Shown in pieces: positions 40,957 to 53,867 of a stretch of DNA of 64,000 nucleotides. This DNA is from Tetrahymena thermophila SB210 (lineage: Eukaryota; Ciliophora; Oligohymenophorea; Hymenostomatida; Tetrahymenidae), in NCBI RefSeq assembly GCF_000189635.1, contig NW_002476556.1:23272-87271 (forward strand). The letters are read 5' to 3'. A program made the translations under genes and the position numbers. The notes below the pieces were generated by a model. The model was given only the letters and a program-made list of their open reading frames with translations, was not told the DNA's origin and ran no database searches. Numbering within the stretch: position 1 is the stretch's first letter; each line of letters starts with the position of its first letter.

Positions 40957-41414
40957 TGCTTATGATGATTTTGATGATTTTGCTTGACAAATAACTTAAC
41001 AAAAAAATTACTTATTGATTGGATTTTAGAATAAAATTTTATTATATTATCAATTAATTAATTATTTTATATTCTTAATATTGTGAAGAATAATTTATTT
41101 TTATGTAGTTTTGATAAAAAAAGTCATTTTATATTTCATTAATAATTTAAAATTTAGAATCATTTTATTTAAGAAAGGATTAATAATAAAAAGATTAATA
41201 TTTAAGCAATTTATATTCTTCTTAAGATTCATAAAAAACTGAATATTTTCTTAGAAATTTTATTAAATTAGAGTAGGATGAAATTTGATTTATGATAAAC
41301 AAAGATTAATTTTTTTATTTTTATTCAGCTTAACCTTATAAAATTTGATCAAAATAGTATATTCAATAAATCCCTCACTCAATACTATGTAAAATTATTT
41401 CAAAATTAAATAAG
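40957..41414. repeat. 3' flank copy and promoter-like fragment before LRR-D
   Basis: The first part repeats the LRR-B 3' flank. From about 41325 the sequence switches to a piece resembling the region upstream of LRR-B (AATAAATCCCTCACTCAATA), and then directly to the 3' exons of LRR-D. The first four repeat exons are therefore deleted from this copy. Confidence 0.6.
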
Positions 41415-42070
41415 AAAAAAAAATATTAGTGATGAGGGTTACCAAGAGTTTGATAAATGTTTTGCTTAATTACCAAACTTGTTTTCTTTATACTGTTACA
41501 TCATGTAAAATTTATTTTTCAATTTACTCTTAACTGTCTTTTTTTAAATTAGAGATAAAGAAAAATTATTAAAGTCTAGAGACATAATTGAATGTAAAAA
41601 CATAAATGTACTTACTCTAAGTTTAGCGTAAAAAATAATATATAATTTATTTCAAAATTTTTTGACTAAAATATTTTTTTGTTTTAGAAATTAAAATAAT
41701 TTTTTATTTGATCAATAAAGCTATTTTTAAATAGATTTATTTATATTTTGAATACTTTTAATACTAATTAATTTTCTAAATTACAAAAGTTAATAAATTG
41801 AAATAAAATGTTTATTTACAATAAAAAAATTTATTAAAAAAAGATCTGATAAAAAAGTAAGTTTTTAGCACAAAGTAAAAGCACTTAAAATCAAAAGGCT
41901 AGTTAAATTTAGTGTAAATATTAAAAATATCTTTAATTTTTCATAATTTAAATAAAATAATTAACAATATAATTTAAAAGTTACTTTATTAAATTTTTTA
42001 CTTTTATAAAAAACAAATTTGTTAGGTGAGACATGATGATGTCTCTGATGCTTATGGTGATTTTGATTGA
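41415..42070 (+). pseudogene. LRR-D, internally deleted tandem copy with 3' exons only
   Basis: Exons are 41415-41504, 41553-41627, 41844-41913 and 42026-42070. They encode a single repeat (NISDEGYQEFDKCFAQLPNL), the KSRDIIECKNINVLTL segment, the KALKIKRLVKF segment and an in-frame acidic tail (VRHDDVSDAYGDFD, TGA at 42070). No start codon exon is present. The intact tail shows that the one-base insertion in LRR-C is specific to that copy. Confidence 0.7.
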
Positions 42071-43513
42071 CAAATAACTTAATAAAAAATTACTTATTGA
42101 TTGATAAGATTTAAGAATAAAATTTTATTATATTATCAATTAATTAATTATTTTATATTCTTAATATTGTGAAGAATAATTTATTTTTATTTATTTTTGC
42201 TAAAAAAAGTCATTTTATACTTCCTTCATAATTTAAAATTTAGAAGCATTTTATTTAAGAATAAAAAGATTAATATTTAAATAATTTATTATCTTCTTAA
42301 GATTCATAAAAAACTGAATATTTTCTTAGAAATTTTATTCAATTAGAGTAGGATGCAATTTTATTTATGATAAACAAAGCTTAGTTTTTTTATTTTTTGA
42401 TTTAAAAATAAAATAAAAAGGTATCTATCAAAATAATTAGGTTTCCAACCTAAATTTTATTTTATTTAAATAAAAATATTTTCAAGTTTAATCTAAAAAG
42501 TTCAAAAAAAATATAACATTTTTTAAATAAAATTTAACTGACAGCTAATATAGATAACTTTCATAAATAAATTTGAATGAATAGCACATCAGATTAAAGA
42601 TTAAGTAATAATCAATAATTAATTATATATTCAATTATTTTAAAAAATGAAAATATCTTGTATTTTAAAAAGGGGACATATATTTATTATATTTAGTACC
42701 ATATAATATATTCAAGCTTGTTCAACAAAAATATCTTAATATTTTTTTAATTAATAATATGATTTCCAAGTAAATAGTTAAATATATTTCCTTTTATAAA
42801 TATAATAACTTAAAATGCCAAAAAATTAATTTATTGTTTGTTAAAAATTAAATGGATATTGTTAGTAATGAATTAATTTAATATACATATTAGTTATTTT
42901 ACAATTTGAGTAAAATGTTAGATCAAAAATTTATTGTTTGATGATTAAGTATTTCATGTAGAATAGCTAAATTTTTTGAAAATAATTAATTTGTATCTAT
43001 TTTTGATTGATAAAAAATGATAAGAGTTATTACTGTAACAATAATTTATTTAGATATTTCTAAATTATAAAAATTTGAATTTATATATAAATTTAAAGCT
43101 TTTTTTAGATTATAAGTGAAGAACTTTTCAAAAAATATGAATTATAAATATAAATAAGATGGCCATTCTTATTTTGTTAGAAATAAGCTTATAAATTGAA
43201 TTTAAATTCATTATTAAAACAAAAAAATCAAATTCTTTTTCATTAGAAAAATTTTGCTTATCAGAAAATTTTTTTTGATCGAATAGAAAAATTAACCTTT
43301 TTGATTATCACTTCTTTTTTACACTTTTCTATTTAAAAAAAATACTAAAAAAGCTTCTTTTCTTTTTCTATTAGGAAGATATGTTTTCTTTCTTTCTTTC
43401 TTTCTTTCAAAAAATAGACGGCCGAGCAATTTTTTTAATAAATTCTTACTTAAAAAAATAAACTTATTGATAAAAATCTAAAAAGAAATTAGGTAAAAAT
43501 TAATTAATTTAAA
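42071..43513. other. Intergenic region before membrane-protein gene 8, with a TTTC microsatellite
   Basis: No gene is seen. The first 330 nt repeats the LRR 3' flank. A (TTTC) microsatellite lies at 43384-43408, and just after it a short GC-rich patch (GACGGCCGAGC, about 43427). The remainder is AT-rich. Confidence 0.4.
43384..43408. repeat. (TTTC)n microsatellite
   Basis: About six tandem TTTC units, the only clear simple tetranucleotide repeat in the window. No function is inferred. Confidence 0.85.
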
Positions 43514-46500
43514 ATGAATTCCTTGAAAAATTAGCTAATTATCTTAATATCGCTTACTGCACTAGTTAAATCCTATAGTGCAATCAACAATAACAATAAA
43601 AACAACAACAGTAATAACAGTTTCCATGATTAAAGCTGTGATATTAATATAACTTAATAGCTTCAAGTATAAAATATTCCTTACTCTTGCTAGGGCTAAG
43701 GTAGTATTATATATATATAAAATTAGAACGAATTAAATTTAGACTTATAGTTAGTAAATGTAAAAATATCTTCTTCAATAATAATCCAAAATATAGTTAT
43801 TGTGAATATAGAAAAATTAGTTTTATAAAAGATTTAATCTTCTTTACAACAAGATCAAATTATAATTAATGGCGTAAATATTTTAAATATCTAATTGCTT
43901 AGTATTTCTAATATAATAGATTTCTCTAATAATATAAAAATAACTTAAATAAGCTAAATAAATATAGTATAGATATTATTTTAGGATCTCAAATCTTATT
44001 GCGAAATTAATTTAATATCTGATAATATGAGTATAGATCAAATTTATTTTGAAAATTCTTTGGTCTATTAATTTGAATTAAAAGGCAGTTAATAATTAAC
44101 AATAAACAATTTAAATATATTTTATAATGAAAATTTTGAGCAGCCATTAAAATCCTAAATGAACTAACTTTATTTATCAAACTCTAAAATATATATTAAG
44201 AATATTAATATAGAAATAAATTTTTTTTCATAACAATTTTTACATGAACAAAAAGAGATAATTATGTTTAATATTATAGATGGCTTGGATAAGATCGGGA
44301 GTATTTTAATAGATTAAATATCATACTAAGTATCACCGATAGGTTTCTCTGACTTTTAAGTATTATTATTCCAATAACTACAAGATTAAGCTTGCTAGGT
44401 TTCAGTATAAATTAACAAACTTACTTATAATAAATAGAATAATCGTTCCTTTCTGTAATTAATCTTTTATCATGTTTCTTCATTTATGATAAATGAGTTT
44501 ATTGTTGAAGGGTATTCTTACATGATATTATAAAGATAGGAAAGCTTAATTAAATTTTTTAATACTAAAATTATTGAGATTAATTATATTGCTATTCATT
44601 TAAGCTAATAAGCATGTGGATCGCTTATTTAAGGTATTAAAGGTTAAAAATTTGAAATAAAAAAAATCGAAATTTCATCTTTGCAAATTGAAGAGAACTT
44701 CATAGATTTATAAAACTTTGATGTAGTTTTGATATTAAATCTAGAATTATAAAGTATCATTTGTTTTTCGAATTTAATTAAGGCAAATTAAATTTTATTT
44801 ATTCGGCTATAGAATTTTAAGATATCTTAAATAATGATTAATAAAGTTTCTTTGTTTAATCTAAAAAATATTGATAGTGGTGTTTTTGAAATAATTTAGA
44901 TTGATAAAGTTAACTCAGATTTATTTAAAATTTCAATCTTCTAAATAGAATTAGAATATAAGTAGAGTAAAAATAGTATCTATTTTTCATAAATATTTGC
45001 TGATTTATAATCATAAGGTTTTATTTAATTTTTAAATTTAAATGGATTTTCTGATTTTAAACTAGATTTATCGCAAATACTCAATGGATCTTCAAGTGAT
45101 TTTGGTGGGTGTTTAAATTTTATGAATACATTCCAAGTTAATTAAATATCTTAAGTAAAAATTTCTAATAGCACATTTAAATAATGCAAAAGCAAACTTT
45201 TAGGAGGTGCAATATCGGGTGTTTCAACTATTGGTGATCAAAATAAATTTATTTAATGCACTAGTTAAATAGGAGGTGCTATCTATTTTATTTAAAAAAC
45301 TGATTCTATCCCAAATTTAAATGAATTTTCAGAAAATACAGGTTACTTAGCAGCTAATAATTATAACAAATATCCTCTGGATTTAAAAATTGATGAGATC
45401 TTAGAAATAAACAACAATAATAATAATCCGAACAATTCAAATTTATTTATAAAAACTGACCAATATTTATACCCTGGTTTGACTTATATTATAAAATTTT
45501 CTATTTAAGTAGATGGAAATTGGTATGATCAGTACACTGATAACAATAATTTTGGTAATCTTTATAATTTTCTAATTTCACCTTCAAATAATTTTGTGTC
45601 TACCACACCTGCTCAGCTTTTTTCTTTAAATTATCCTTTTCTAATATGGTCTGCTCAAGATGTAAAATTTAATGGTTAATAAACAGTAAATCTCGAAGTT
45701 ATTAATATTTCCTTAGTAAAACTCTATTCTATAAAATCAAGCTATTATAAAATATACAACGGATGTAAAGAACAAGGAATGGAAAGAGTTTATTTGCAAA
45801 GCCACTAAAATACTCTATTCATATGCAAGTACTGTGAACAAATGAAGGCAAGTTATAGTGGGGTGTGCCAAAGCTGTTAATCAGATTATTTCTCACAATG
45901 TTATGGAAATTACTCTTAATTAAAGCAATCATATTGGAGATCAAAATATTCTGTAGAGTCATAAGACATTTATTATTGCATGAATAACCCAGAAAACTGT
46001 TAAGGAGGTACTTTAAATTCTTCTCCAATCAAATTATTTTAATTTCTAATCAAAATTCTATTTTTAAATTTTAATATAAATTATTTTTAAATATAAAAGG
46101 TAGTGGAATTGGTAATGAGCTTTGTTATGAAGGTCATATAGGAGCTTAGTGCTTAAACTGTGATATTTATGGTACCTATTGGAATGAAAAGTATTCTAGT
46201 GTGGGTTTCTTTTAATGTGTAAAATGCAATTCTATATCTTCTAATGCAATAAAAATAACAATATTAATTGTTGTACTGATATTAAGTCTAGTATTTATTT
46301 TAATTTCGACATTTAAAAAACTTAAAAACGAACTTTATGCACTTTATTTAACTAAAATGGGAATTTTTTTCATAGGAAAAACTCTTAAATAATAAACATT
46401 GACTTCTACTTACATCAAAATCTTACTATTTCATATTTAAGTCTACTTCATATCAAGTTAATTCACAAAAATTAATATAATTTCTACTTTTTTTGAGTTT

Positions 46501-47565
46501 TAGTTCTTATTTTACAATCCCTTAAGTTCCCCTTTCTTCTCTTTAGACTGCTTAATTTCTCAATATAAACCTGAATCTGTGAATATGGGATTTACAAATC
46601 TTCTTATTACATTTATTATACCAGTATTAATTAGCTCAATTGCAATTTTTGTATCAATAGCGGTATTTATTTTGAAAAGAAAACTATTCAGAAGGAGTCT
46701 ATATGCCACTCTCCTTACTTCTATATACATATTTATGATAGTTTTTTACTCAATTCTATTAGAAAAAACACTCTCTGGTTTCTTTTGTCTAAACCTTGAC
46801 AAGGATACATATTATTCTCTTCTTGATCTTAGTCTAGAATGTGGAAATTCTCCAGAACTCTAAAAAATATAAAATCTAAGCTTAGTGATATTAATCCTAT
46901 TTCTGATTATTTTCCCTGCAGTAGTTTTTGTAAAATTGTTTTAATCTCGCAAAAGACTGACAAAAGTGAAAGTTATGTTTACATTTGGATTTTTGTATAA
47001 TGAATATAAAGATAAATTTTTCTTTTGGGAGATGATTAGAATTTTAATAAAAAGCTTGATAGTTTTATTTTCAGTCTCTTTGAAGTAGTATCCTTAAATA
47101 AGTCTCATAATGATTTCTTTTATTTTGTTTGGATATGTTTTGACTTTAAATAGCTTCAATCCTTTCATTTCAGTTTTTCTAAATAATTTAGAAAAAATAT
47201 CAATAATTATTTCAAATATGATATTGCTCTCCTCTATTATGTACTTACAGCAAAATTAAAACGAATAAAGCAATTTTAAAAATTTTAAAATAGCATTTTA
47301 CTTACTAATTTAGGTTATAAATATGATCTTTTTCTTCTATTGTATTTGGCTGATACTAACATCATTTTTAGAAAAATAAATACAAAAATTAAAAAGATGT
47401 ATAAAATGGAAATGTATTGAAAGATTTCAATCTACAAATAATATAAGAATAAATAAAAATGTTTAAAAAATCATTGCTTGCACAAAAAAAATGCAGCTCT
47501 ATAACAACATAAAAAATTCTAGAAATTCTTTAATTTTCTTTGAAATTAAAAACGAATAAGATTGA
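43514..47565 (+). CDS. Large multi-pass membrane protein, diverged family member 8
   Basis: I translated this frame throughout. It runs from ATG 43514 to TGA 47565, with a 92-nt intron at 46008-46099 and 1320 codons (1319 aa). The signal peptide is MNSLKNQLIILISLTALV, followed by an Asn-rich insert. FGGCLNF lies near residue 528, LGGAIS near 562, IGGAIY near 585 and YLYPGLTYII near 651. A Cys-rich segment (about 749-870) includes CKYCEQ, CQSCQ and CYEGHIGAQCLNCD. The first membrane helix is near 881, with further helices near 997, 1031, 1090, 1139, 1168, 1202 and 1226. A charged-aromatic segment (KFFFWEMIRILIKSL) lies near 1135; similar E-Y...WE...R segments occur in multi-pass domains of many protist Cys-rich receptors. 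The cytosolic end is basic. Function is unknown. Confidence 0.92.
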
Positions 47566-48090
47566 TTTTTATCTTTTAAAAATAATAATAATATTTGAGC
47601 TTATTTGAAAAATTATTCTCAACAAATAAAATATAAATAGAGAATTATTTTATTTGCTACATTTTAATAAATTTAATGAAAGATAAAAAATAAAACTTAT
47701 TTATGAGTACATTATTTTTAAAATAATTGCTTTATATTCATTTTTATCTTTTAATATATTTTTATATTTATTACGTATGTGGTTGATATAAGTGTTAATA
47801 CCTATATAGTTATTTTCAGAAAATTATTTCTAGAGTTAGAAATATGAAAAATTATAAATTAAAAAAATATCTGTTTTCAAATTTTTCTACCCAGGGTCTA
47901 TTTTTTCTAAATATTTAATAAGATTCAATGAATATTTTTATTAATTTCTAATCTTTTAATGTTTTAATTGTAGTTTTTTAATTAAAACTTTATTAAATTA
48001 ATTAATTAATTAATCAATAATTAAAAATAGATTAAGTAAAAAGTTAGAAAAAAGAAAATATTTATTGGAAAAAAAACACTTTAAAAATAA
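47566..48090 (+). promoter_or_regulatory. Upstream region of kinase-TPR gene A
   Basis: No gene is seen. From about 47875 to the ATG this stretch is nearly identical to 57005-57213 upstream of kinase-TPR gene B, including CTACCCAGGGTCTATT. This marks the left edge of the large segmental duplication. The shared part probably includes the promoter. Confidence 0.5.
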
Positions 48091-51000
48091 ATGAAAAAAG
48101 ATAAAAAAGAATATATTTTATCTTAATGTAATAATAACTTAGAGTTAAATTATGATATTTTTACTCAAAACCTAGTTACCCTAACTTAGTATGACTCTCA
48201 TGAAAATTTGGAATAACAAATCAAAATAAATCCCAAAGAAGAGTTATCTCATATAAACTTGTTGAGATATGAAAGAGATTTGACTATTCAAAGAGGCTTG
48301 AAAAGTAAGATTGAAAAATTTTGTAGAAGTAGGGTATTTTCAAGTGCTACTTGCACAATAATTAACCAGTAAAAATAATAAATTGCTATTATATCTACTA
48401 TAGAGAGTTAATTAAATTCTACTAATCCAAGTTAAGAAAAGTTTATACCTTCTTAAAGAGAGCTCACTATTCTTACAAAAAATAATAGAGGCTAATAATA
48501 ACTAGCTCTATAAGATGATGGATGCGATACTTAATTCAAATCAAAAATTTATTCCATCAAAGAAAATTAGCAAATTAGACCATTAAAAATTCAAAGTAAT
48601 TAAAACAGAAGTAAAAATTAGTAAAATAAATAAGTTGATAATGCATAAGCGTAAAAAAACGATGAAAAATAAGTTAAAACTTGCCAGAGAGAAGGAGAGT
48701 CAAAAACAACATAGGAAATATCTTAAAAAATAGTTAATATTGTAAATGAAGACTTTTAGTAATAGTTTTCCTCTTAAGTATATAAAGACTAAATTAAAAA
48801 TAAAGAGTAATTCGATAATACTAATAATCACCAAATTAAATTAGAAAATAAAGGTAATTTTTATAAATCTACTTTTAATTTGTTACTAAATAAATTTATC
48901 AATATTAGGAGGTATAGAAGAAGCATAGTATACAAATTAGAGTGATAAATTTTAAGAAGAGGAAATTACGTCTATAATTAAATAAATGTCAAGCGATAGT
49001 TATATAACAGACTAAAGCTTATCATAAAGCATTCAAATAACCAGTGAGAAAATTAAAGAAGAATGTATTCCACTCATGCAAGGTAAAACATTACGATTGT
49101 CTGATAAAACAATAAAAGGCTAACAATTTGAGCGTTTAATTGACTAATTCTTTTATCTAAAACATAAAGAGTTCATTTCTTTAAAAAAGCAATATGAAGA
49201 ATACGGATTTGAAGATTATGAATAAAAATAATAAAATAGAGGTGATTAAACTAGAGTAATTATAGAAAGATAATGGAAGTAAGAGATATTTGATGCTATC
49301 AATAAAGGTGAATTTAACAATAATAATTTTGAAAAATAAAAAAGTGATATAATTAATATACTTAAGAATTAAAATCTTTATATCTGCAAGTTGTTACAAT
49401 CAAGTGAAAAAGGAGATTTATTTATTGGATATGAAGAACTAGACATAGCTTAATATAAAGATCAACTGATTAAAATTAGTTATAAATAAACAGAAAAATA
49501 ATTAGAATAAGATATTTCAATTTTATAAGCCCTAAGGTTAAATAATTTTTTGCACTTTGAAGTAGAGTGGAACAATACCTATATTCAGGTTTTACCCTTG
49601 AGTGAAGGCTAGTCAGTTGAATTAAAAATGAAGAATTTTTTGATGGAAGCCTTGTCTAAACTGAACTTCTCTAAAATAGGACGATATTTAGAAATAGTGA
49701 TAAAAAATAATTAATTATGTTAAGATGAATAAGTTAGGAAATAAATAGATTTCTTATTTTCGTTGCTTAAAGATTAGAAATATTATTTATATGAGTTTTA
49801 TGATTAAGATGTTAAAGGAATCTAACTTTCAGTCAATTATTCCCAAATAATCAAATCTTTTTAAGATTTTATCTTGCATGCTATTTTTGGTTTAAATTTA
49901 GTAAAAGAAAACCAATAATTTTCACATTATAGATCTCTATAAAAATATTCTATTAAAGCAGATAAAAAATATTATTTTAAATATAAAAAGATATTTTAAT
50001 AAAGATAGTAAAGATTTTTTTTAAAAATAAAAAATAAATTATTCAGCTCAAAATAAATTAAAGCTATTTCTCAAGACAATCAAGATTGTGTTTTTGATAA
50101 AATGCCTCAACTAGAAAGCCAAGAAGACTTATCTAAATAGTCAGATAATGACTTTAAAAATCAAGGGAAATAAAATGAATCAGATCTTGATCATAAAAAA
50201 AAAGTATCATTCTTAGATAATTTAGGTTAGAGTTCTTAGATCAATGATATAGTAATTTAAGAATAAAATGTTTACAAAATGCAAGATTTTTCGAAATAAA
50301 AGGATATTTTAGAACAAATAAATGAATACAACTTTAAAGCATATCAAAATGAATAATACAAATATTTAGACTATGATAAAAAACAAATACATAATTCTAA
50401 TGTAAGATAATGGAGTAAAAAGCTATTTGAAATAGAAAATTAAAAACTAGTTTTTAATAAATAAATTTTAAGTTAATAAAAATGGATATTGAAGATACTT
50501 AAAAATAAATAATATTATTTATGCAAGTGCTTTGAATCAAATGAGAACAGAACTATTTTTATAGGCTATAAATAATAACCAAATGGATGTTATGAAGATT
50601 ATATATTCATAATCAAATAAAAACCAACAGAATCAGAAATAAATGAATATAATATTATCAGAGAATTTAAAGAGGAAGTCAATCTTTTTATTATACCAAT
50701 CAATTAGATTCATATCTTTATTTTAAAAAGGGATGTTTATATTCAATATTATAATATCTTTTCAAAGCTTAAACCTATGATTGAGTGGTCAAATGAATAA
50801 TTTAACTAAATGAATGATAAAATATTAAATTAGAAAAACTGCAATTAATGTAACGGATGCAAACATGGATAAAAGTGTAACTATTATTTTATTTTTTAAG
50901 AATTTAAATAAAACTAAGATTTAATTTTAAGAAAATTGTATGAAAAGCAATACTGTCTTACCAAGTATTTAAATAAAGGAGGATGTGGTTTAATTTTTGA

Positions 51001-52980
51001 AGGCTATAAACATTCTTTCTTTGAATATCAAGAATTAGCTTTCAAAATTTTATTTAATGAAGATGCTTAGACGGAATATAATATTATGAAAATGTTAGAT
51101 ATTAGTGATCACGTGGTTAAAACTATTGAACATATTAAAATAAATGAGACAATAGATGTTTTAGTTTTAGAAAAATGTGAATGCAGTTTATAAGAAGAAT
51201 TATAAAAAATCTAAAAAGAAAGAAAGTTTCCTAGATTGAAATTGTATTAAATGATAAATCAGTTAATAGATGGTTTGATTAAACTTAGATTTAAAAATAT
51301 TATCCATCTTGATATTAAACCATCTAATATTCTCATTACCAGATAGGGTGATTATGTTTTTTCTGATTTTGGTATTTCATCTGTTAAAAAATAATAAAAA
51401 ATTGAAATTAAAGGTTTCACATAAGGTTATGCTTCCCCTGAATAGATTAAAGTAAGTTGCCATCAAAAAATTACAAACATTTTTTCTCATGTTGAAAAAT
51501 TATCCAAAATTAATTTTTTCAAAAATAAAATGACATTTTATAAAATATTAAAAAATAAATGTGTTTTAAGCTTATTTAGCTCTAAATAATAATTAAAAAA
51601 TTAATTAATTAATACAGATGTTTCAAAAAAGTAACCCACCCTTGTGTTTTTTTATAATAAAAAATAAAAATATATAAAAAAAGCGTGGGTTACTTTATTT
51701 GAAATATCTGTAAATATTTTATTTGCCTTTTGTAAATTAAATAGGCATTTCATTCTCATCCTAGTTTAAGCACTGAAACAGACTATTAATCTGATATTTA
51801 TTCTTTAGGGATAACATTTTTAAAAATAAATGAATGCTATGAACGCCTCAAGCCTGATAATAAAAAATTCATTACATAATTTAAAGATATAATTAGATAT
51901 GATATGCTTTAATAAAAACCAAAGGATAGAAAAAATTGTTTAGAGTTACATTTATTAATATTATAAAAAATTTTAGGAATCGGTTCCTTATAAATGGGTA
52001 CATCTCTAATTAATTTATTAGACTCTTTAAATATTTTATAAAAATATTCTGCCTAAAATATTAATTCAAGTTAGAAAACAATCGTAAATGCTGATACAAC
52101 ATGTTTTGAAAATTTTTTTGGATATCCTTTTAAAACTGTTGGTGACTATTAAAATTTATTAAAAAGTAATTTATTATCTCTAAATAAAATTAAATAGATT
52201 CCAAATCCTCTTTCAATATATGAATCCTATATTACTGTTGTATAATGCTCTTAGATAATTGATAATTTATAAAATGCTTTAGACTATTATCATGAGTAGC
52301 TTAAAATTTAGTAATAAATTTACAGTAAAAATACAACTAGAAATGTCAAAATTCTCAGTGAAATAAGTGAATTTTTAAGATTTTCTGGATATTACTAAAA
52401 GGCAGCAGAATATACTGAGAAATCTGTTTAAATGGCAAAATAAATTTTTGTAGAGGATCATATTGTTATTGCTTCTACTCTACATGATGCTGGGCAATGC
52501 TATCAAAGTCTTGGTGATAATTAAAAGGCATTAGAATATTTATATTAATCTCTAGATATGAAAAGAAAATTATTTAAAGAGGATCATCACTCAATAACGG
52601 AAACTCTTGATATAATTGGATAATGCCATTTAAATCTTGGTTAAAACAAAATGGCCTTAAATTTTTTCTTAAAAAGTCTTGAAATGACATAATCGCTTAT
52701 AGATAAAATCCGTCAAATTGCAACATTTATGAATAAAAAAGTTAATTTTTATCAAAATATTGGTGATAATTAAAAGGCTTTGGATTATTTAGAAAAATCT
52801 CTTAATGATATTTCATAGTCTCTGAATAATATAGGGAAATACTATTTGTTAAGGGATGATACAAGTAGTTTTTAAATTATTTGTTGGAATCTCTTGAAAT
52901 CAGAATATATCCATTTGTCTACAATTTCTTGGTCGTAACTATAAAATTATGTTAAAGAAATCTCTAAAAATTAATAGTGA
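48091..52980 (+). CDS. Kinase-TPR protein A, truncated by a frameshift
   Basis: Introns at 48854-48908 and 51452-51744 leave 1514 codons (1513 aa) from ATG 48091 to TGA 52980. The N-terminal half is Gln/Asn/Lys-rich. Near residue 943 a protein-kinase domain starts with GGCGLIFEGY; it has AFKI (ATP-binding Lys), HLDIKPSNIL (catalytic Asp), SDFGIS and ASPEQI. Upstream, two segments around FIGYEEL and a counterpart near 50563 resemble degenerate kinase N-lobes. A Cys cluster (CNQCNGCKHGQKC) precedes the kinase. TPR repeats of kinesin-light-chain type follow. Compared with gene B, one base is missing near 52870 and about 50 nt are lost around 52900-52930, so the frame ends early. The second intron holds a small inverted-repeat element. 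The substrate is unknown. Confidence 0.8.
51613..51712. mobile_element. TA-flanked miniature inverted-repeat element in a kinase intron
   Basis: The left end reads TA-CAGATGTTTCAAAAAAG and continues into TAACCCAC. The right end is its reverse complement, with 26 of the first 28 bases matching. The 96-bp body (51615-51710) is bounded by TA on both sides, consistent with Tc1/mariner-type target duplication. The matching intron of gene B (60605-60773) lacks it and resembles an empty site. It has no coding capacity, so it would depend on a transposase encoded elsewhere. Confidence 0.8.
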
Positions 52981-53479
52981 ATTTTTCAAATCGAATCACC
53001 TTGAAATAGCAAGATGTCTCAATAATCTTGGGGAATGTTATTTAGATTGTGGAGATGATAAAAAAGCTTTAAAATACTTTAAGGAGTCTTTAAAAATCTT
53101 CATATAATAACCCAAATATGATTATCTATCAATAACAACATGTCTCAATAATATTGGATTAATTTATTCTGAAATTAAAAATCACTAAAAAGCCTTATTA
53201 TATTATAAAGAATCTCTTAAATTAAGTAAATCAATATAGAATCATGATTTAGCTTTATCTTTATATAATGTTGCTATCAACTTTGAAAACCTTAAAAATT
53301 ACAAAAAGGCTATTATATATTTTATAGAATCTCTCGAAGTAAGGAAAAATATTTTTTAATACAATCACTCTTTTACTGCTTAAATTCTAAAAAGAATTTA
53401 TTTTTGCTATTTAGAACTTTAAGATTAAAAATTACAGGATGAATATTTAAAATAATATATTGAATTGAAAGTATTTTGA
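52949..53479 (+). pseudogene. Out-of-frame TPR remnant of kinase-TPR gene A
   Basis: After the frameshift a different frame is open to TGA 53479. It encodes four or more repeats of the type NNLGECYLDCGDDKKALKYF, homologous to the end of gene B. The segment begins near an internal ATG at 52949. It is probably not translated in its own right. If the indels were sequencing errors, gene A would continue to 53479. Confidence 0.65.
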
Positions 53480-53867
53480 AATGATAAAATATAAAATTGA
53501 AAAAAAGGTTATTATTATTTGTATTTGCTTCATTAAAAAATATTATTTATTTTTACAGATTGTATTTCATTACATTTATTTTAGATTTAAATCAATTTAA
53601 ATTTATATTTATAGCTATATAGAAAAAAGTAAATTAATAAAAAAATGAGTTCTCAATACCTCTTTTAATTTCCTGAATTTTAACTTTGGTAAATTTTTAC
53701 AAACTTTATGAAGAAGAAAAATTTTCATTATAATTGTATTATGTATTGTTTTAATAGAATAAATTAATTAAAAAGTAATTAACGTTTTTAATTTATATTT
53801 TTTTATTTTTCTTAATTTCTTTAATAATTTGTAAGCAATAATTAAAATTAAAATCTGAAATAAAAAA
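53480..53867. other. Spacer between kinase-TPR gene A and LRR-E
   Basis: The first 140 nt resembles the stretch after gene B (62688 onward). No gene or further feature is seen. Confidence 0.4.
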
